The translations under genes and the position numbers were made by a program. A model generated the notes under the pieces. It ran no database searches, was not told the origin of the DNA, and saw only the letters and a list, made by a program, of their open reading frames with translations. From assembly GCA_001599595.1 (NCBI GenBank), contig BCHH01000002.1, forward strand, positions 1,030,390 to 1,094,389: DNA of 64,000 nucleotides. Direction: 5' to 3'. The number at the start of each line of letters is the position of its first letter. Positions within the stretch are counted from its first letter, which is position 1. Below are positions 59,768 through 64,000 of the stretch, piece after piece. Source of the stretch: Beverwykella pulmonaria. Lineage: Eukaryota; Ascomycota; Dothideomycetes; Pleosporales; Melanommataceae.

Positions 59768-62700
59768 TCAACTAAAGCCGCCTGGAGTGTAGCTGTAGTA
59801 TCCACTCTGGGCGTTGGTGTCAGTGCCCTTGACAAGCAGAATCTTCACTATCTGTCCATTGCCTCTAGCTGAGGCCGCCTGGAGTGCGTTGCCGTAGTAT
59901 CCACCCTGAGCGTTGATGTTGGCGCCCTTGACAAGCAGAATCTTCACTATCTGTCCATTACCTTCAGCTGAGGCCGCCTGGAGTGCGTTACCGTAGTATC
60001 CACCCTGGGCGTTGATGTTGGCGCCCTTGACAAGCAGAATCTTTACTATCTGTCCATTGCCTTTAACTGAGGCCGCCTGGAGTGCGTTTCCGTAGTATCC
60101 ACCCTGGGCGTTGATGTCGGCGCCCTTGTCAAGCAAAATCTTCACTATCTGCTCGTTGCCTTTAGCTGAAGCCGCCTGGAGTGCGTTGCCGTAGTATCCA
60201 CCCTGGGCGTTGATGTCGGCGCCCTTGTCAAGCAGAATCTTCACTATCTGCTCATTGCCTCTAGCTGAGGCCGCCTGGAGTGCGTTGCCGTAGTATCCAC
60301 CCTGGGCGTTGATGTCGGCGCCCTTGTCAAGCAGAATCTTCACTATCTGCTCATTGCCTTCAGCTGAGGCCGCCTGGAGTGCATTGCCGTAAGATTTACC
60401 CTGGGCGTTGATATCGGCGCCCTTGTCAAGCAGAATCTTCACTATCTGCTCATTGCCTTTAGCTGAAGCCGCCTGGAGTGCGTTGCCGTATAGTCCACCC
60501 TGGGCGTTGATATTGGCGCCCTTGTCAAGCAGAATCTTCATTATTTGCTCATTGCCTTCAGCTGAGGCCGCCTGGAGTGCGTTGCCGTAAGATCCACCCT
60601 GGGCGTTGATATCGGCGCTCTTGTCAAACAGAATCTTCACTATCTGCTCATTGCCTTTAGCTGTGGCCGCCTGGAGTGCGTTGCCGTAGTATCCACCCTG
60701 GGCGTTGATGTTGGCGCCCTTGTCAAGCAAAATCTTCACTATCTGCTTGTTGTCTTTAGCTGAAGCCGCCTGGAGTGCGTTGCCGTAAGATCCACCCTGG
60801 GCGTTGATGTTGGCGCCCTTATCAATCAGAATCTTCACTATCTGCTCATTGCCTTCAGCNNNNNNNNNNNNNNNNNNNNNNNNNNNNNNNNNNNNNNNNN
60901 NNNNNNNNNNNNNNNNNNNNNNNNNNNNNNNNNNNNNNNNNNNNNNNNNNNNNNNNNNNTTGCCGTAAGATCCACCCTGGGCGTTGATGTTGGCGCCCTT
61001 ATCAATCAGAATCTTCACTATCTGCTCATTGCCTTCAGCTGTGGCCGCCTGGAGTGCGTTGCTGTGGAATCCACCCTGGGCGTTGATGTCGGCGCCCTTG
61101 ACAAGCAGAATCTTCACTATCTGCTCATTGCCTCTAGCTGAGGCCGCCTGGAGTGCGTTGCCGTAGTATCCACCCTGGGCGCTGATATCGGCGCCCTTGT
61201 CAAGCAGAATCTTCACTGTCTGCTCATTGCCTTCAGCTGAGGCCGCCTGGAGTGCGTTGCCGTAGTATCCACCCTGGGCGTTGATGTCGGCGCCCTTGCC
61301 AAGCAAAATCTTCACTATCTGCTCATTGACATTAACTGAGGCTGCCTGGAGTGCATTGCCGTAAGATCCACCCTGGGCGTTGATGTCGGCGCCCTTGTCA
61401 AGCAGAATCTTCACTATCTGCTCGTTGCCTTTAGCTGAAGCCGCGTAGAGTGCGTTGCCGTAGTATTCGCTCTGGTAGTTGATGTCGGCGCCCTTGTTAA
61501 GCAACAGCTTTACCTCCCGCTCGTCGCCAAAATGTGAAGCCCTTTGGAGTGCAGTGTCGTAGTCTTTAGATGAAAGTGTGTGTCGTGCGTGTCGTGCGTG
61601 TCGTGCATGTCGTAAGATTGGATGACTGTGGCGTCCACCGTTAAGTAGAGGTTTGCAACTCGATTGTTGAAACCACACTGCTGATGTGGTTGCAGCTGAG
61701 TTAATTAATTTACTCTCATCGTAAGTCAAGCTAACTTCGGAGCACATGGTCCTCGTCTCTTGGTAAGAATCTAAGGGAGACTCCGCTCTAAATGCCGAGG
61801 AACGTGTGGCTCCTTCGACTCTTGCTTTTCTCGCGGATTCCAATGTTTCTCGTCGCTTCCGCTTTGCACTGCGTCTTAAATTCTTAACAGGTGGTGTTGG
61901 GGGAAGTGGAAAGTGACTCAGTCGAATATTTTTAAAGCATTGTCTCTCCTTCCGAATTTCGTGATGCGAATGAGTGCTACCGCTAATACCACCCCATGCA
62001 TCTATTCTTTTTCTTTTCCGTTGTGAAAGCTTTCCTATTGTGCTTCCGCCATCTTTGAGTAACCAATTATCAGTATCGCTGCGGTAGGGCAATGGGAGCC
62101 GAGTGTATGCATCTTCAAAGCATATATTGCAATTCGCACTATAAAATTAGCAATTTCATTTGAAGGTGATTTTCACCATAGCTTACCATTGCTTCCTCCC
62201 GTCCGATGAAAAAAAAGTAGAGCTTCGGCAGCCTGGTTTTGGGCATCGCTCATTTCGGCCAAATGCATGAGAATACTGGCCGATGATGAATGCCATGGTC
62301 AAACTCATACCTGGCCTCAAGCCTTTAAAGTTGGACTTCGATATAACCTCTGATCGATTTAGGGGATCAAATAGCTCATACTCGTTAGCGGCGACTTTAG
62401 GATGACCAGGGCCTGTTGAGAAATGGGCTAGAATTATAGCTTCGACTTTCTGTCACCTGTTCAGCATAACATAACAGGTGTTAAAGGTTAGTCATACGAG
62501 CCAATCGAATTCTGATGGAATGGGGAGAATTCGTCCTAGAGCATCTTCAAATTTTACTGGGGCTTGAAACCAGGTGTATTGCAAAGCCGGAGTCGGTGAC
62601 TCTTGCATTTTAACCAGGAGACTGATAACTCTAGCATTTGACTGCCATATCCTAGTTACTTGCTGTACTAATGTTTTCAGCTGCGGAATTACTTCGCTTG

Positions 62701-63352
62701 CTGTTTGTTAGTACACTAGAAAATGATGTGGGTGAGGTTACTTGCCCTGTTATTGCTGTAGCAATCTTTTCCAGGGATGATAGTATACTCTGCGCAATCT
62801 TACTAGTCGCCTCGGTATTCTCACGAACCTTGACAAGGCTCGTTTGAGCCCTTTCAACTGTTTCACCTGTCAAGTATGTGGAACATCTGAGCAAAGGTCA
62901 GTTAGTTATGGCATGAACCGAGAAAGAAAAAATGCTTACAACTCCTCCGTGATCAGTCTCATATTTAGGCTCCCGACATGCGCTGCAACATACGCCCGCA
63001 AATTACGCACTTCATCAATCATAGTGAATCCCCACCGCAGCTTTTGAGTCCATATCTTCATCTTGGATATTTCGGGCTGGCCGGCTAGACCCTCAAACTT
63101 CTTAAGCTTGCCGGCGAATTCGTCCAGAACATGTGTACACATAAGCGCAGCGACCTTAATGCTCACAACGGACATCTGCCGTTCCGGTGGAGCTTTTAAG
63201 CGCTCGATTTGATGCAAAGCTCGCTGGAGGCCGTGTAGCTCAAGCATGAGCTCTTGATATTCAGATCTAGCAGAGATGCGGAGAATCGTGATAATGTCTT
63301 TGATAAGCTTGCCGGCGGCAATGAAGTCGCCGACTGCGAAACCGAATGACAT
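59768..63352 (-). CDS. Ankyrin-repeat protein with NLR-like N-terminus and ubiquitin-like domain
   Basis: Minus-strand exons 63352-62940, 62886-62746, 62696-62498, 62449-62187 and 62138-59768 keep one frame and give 1,128 codons plus stop (including 100 N). Residues 1-138 are a helical fungal STAND-type N-terminal domain (MSFGFAVGDFIAAGKLIKDI). A coiled region (TSLVKVRENTEATSKIAQS) follows. Next is a fungal ubiquitin-like domain (FQAPVKFEDALGRILPIPSE, ANEYELFDPLN, FKGLRPGMSLTMAFIIG). A zinc-ribbon-like Cys pattern comes next (CPKPGC .. CANCNIC). Basic clusters RKRKR and KRKRR look like nuclear signals. About 18 ankyrin repeats of 33 residues complete the protein. No NACHT domain is seen. The intron at 62697-62745 uses a GC donor (GCAAGT). 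The C-terminus is cut short by a frameshift. It is probably a recognition or immune-like protein; its partner is unknown. Confidence 0.85.
59800..61545 (-). repeat. 99-bp tandem repeats encoding ankyrin repeats
   Basis: About 18 units of 99 bp carry the consensus GNALQAASAKGNEQIVKILL then DKGADINAQGGYY. Variation is focused on the residue after ASA (K, E, R, V), D/V/G before KGA, D/N, and the last two positions (YY, SY, LY, FH). Adjacent units are nearly identical in DNA, as expected with frequent unequal recombination. The array holds an assembly gap. Confidence 0.95.
60860..60959. other. Assembly gap of 100 N inside the ankyrin array
   Basis: The gap is flanked on both sides by the same 80 bases (60780-60859 and 60960-61039). 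The true number of repeats is therefore unknown; 100 N is a placeholder length. Confidence 0.98.
61584..61613 (-). repeat. 9-bp in-frame repeat in the ankyrin gene
   Basis: Three and a third copies of a 9-bp unit encode Arg-His-Ala repeats just before the first ankyrin unit. They could vary in copy number without breaking the frame. Confidence 0.85.
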
Positions 63353-64000
63353 TATGATCGATTACAAGGCGTATAATGTAATGACACGAGGGGTTGTGAA
63401 AATTGGTGGATGGAGAAGGCTGGCAGGCATCAGAATTGAGGCCTGGCTGTGCTTATGTCATGTGAAGCATCAGAATGGCAGTCACATGCATATTATGAGT
63501 GGTCAGGCTGAAGTAAATAATTTTATCTCAGACTTAAGTTAAAATGCAGCAAAGTATTTGCCAAATTGGCGAAAAAGAGGGTGCTTGCGGGAGAGCATTC
63601 TTTCACACTAGTCAGCATGGCCAAAATCACAGAGGCACTTAAATCCCAAGCTGAAATGAGGAGGCTATCTGGAAATATGCTTCCAGTTGCGGAATCAGAT
63701 CCTTGATATTCATCATCCTGATATAGTGCCTTCGTCTGAACATATGGCAAATGGTGAATCACAACCCTCTCTTGTAGAATACATGTGAGAGTGAGTTGAT
63801 AAAAATTGGGATGGGGAAGGCGAGGTGGCGAGTGGAGCGAAGTGAGAGGTAGAGGTTGAGTTTTGTGTGAAGATGAAAGAGGATGGCTCTATGTAATGGC
63901 GTTATGTGGAATGCGCACCACGACCTCACGTTAATCTCTCGACTCTTTACAGAAATTCTAGCAACGGGCTAAAAGGATCGTTCATGACCTACGGAGTACT
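63353..64000. other. 5' flank of the ankyrin gene
   Basis: This is the promoter side of the ankyrin gene. Short open frames exist on both strands but none is supported. Confidence 0.5.

Noticed and set aside
59768..61545. Possible CRISPR-like array (regular near-identical repeats)
   Set aside because: The units are 99 bp, in frame and encode ankyrin repeats; there are no spacers and the genome is eukaryotic.

Overview
The window is nuclear DNA of a filamentous ascomycete (Pezizomycotina; a Dothideomycete is my guess from the gene style, not proven). The reasons are many short GT-AG introns of about 48-125 bp with CTAAC-type branch points, fungal-only families (fungal NLR with WD40 repeats, Zn-cluster regulator, PTH11-like receptor, AIM6, SIP5), and long gene-poor spacers. 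There are no operons, CRISPR arrays or recognisable tRNA/rRNA genes.

Layout. 0-5 kb: AP-2 adaptor alpha subunit (8 exons) and a NADAR/YbiA-type N-glycosidase. 5.8-10.2 kb: an NLR-type gene on the minus strand (helical N-terminal domain, NACHT, 14 nearly identical WD40 repeats) with a one-base frameshift in the repeat array. 10.7-14.5 kb: an F-box protein and a divergent fungal transcription factor. 14.5-22.7 kb: gene-poor. 22.7-24.1 kb: a Ran1/Sks1-like kinase. 24.1-33.9 kb: a second gene-poor stretch containing a degenerate tandem repeat. 33.9-35.2 kb: a six-helix membrane protein. 35.9-39.1 kb: two tail-to-tail transporter pseudogenes (MFS, amino acid permease). 41.5-42.9 kb: a PTH11-like seven-helix gene with an apparent frameshift. 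45.4-47.3 kb: a secreted GMC oxidoreductase. 47.9-50.0 kb: an intron-rich orphan with a signal peptide. 50.6-58.4 kb: housekeeping genes on the minus strand (PLP homeostasis protein, AIM6, SIP5). 59.8-63.4 kb: an ankyrin protein with an NLR-like N-terminus, a ubiquitin-like domain and an assembly gap inside its repeats.

Biology. Housekeeping blocks at the left and right alternate with an accessory middle where genes are decaying (stops, frameshifts, degenerate repeats). Both repeat-bearing immune-like genes (WD40 at 6-10 kb, ankyrin at 60-63 kb) carry near-identical in-frame repeats that vary mainly at a few positions. In known fungal incompatibility NLRs this is the signature of a recombining, rapidly evolving recognition surface. 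The other genes do not form an evident pathway. All exon joins were made by eye from reading frames and splice signals.
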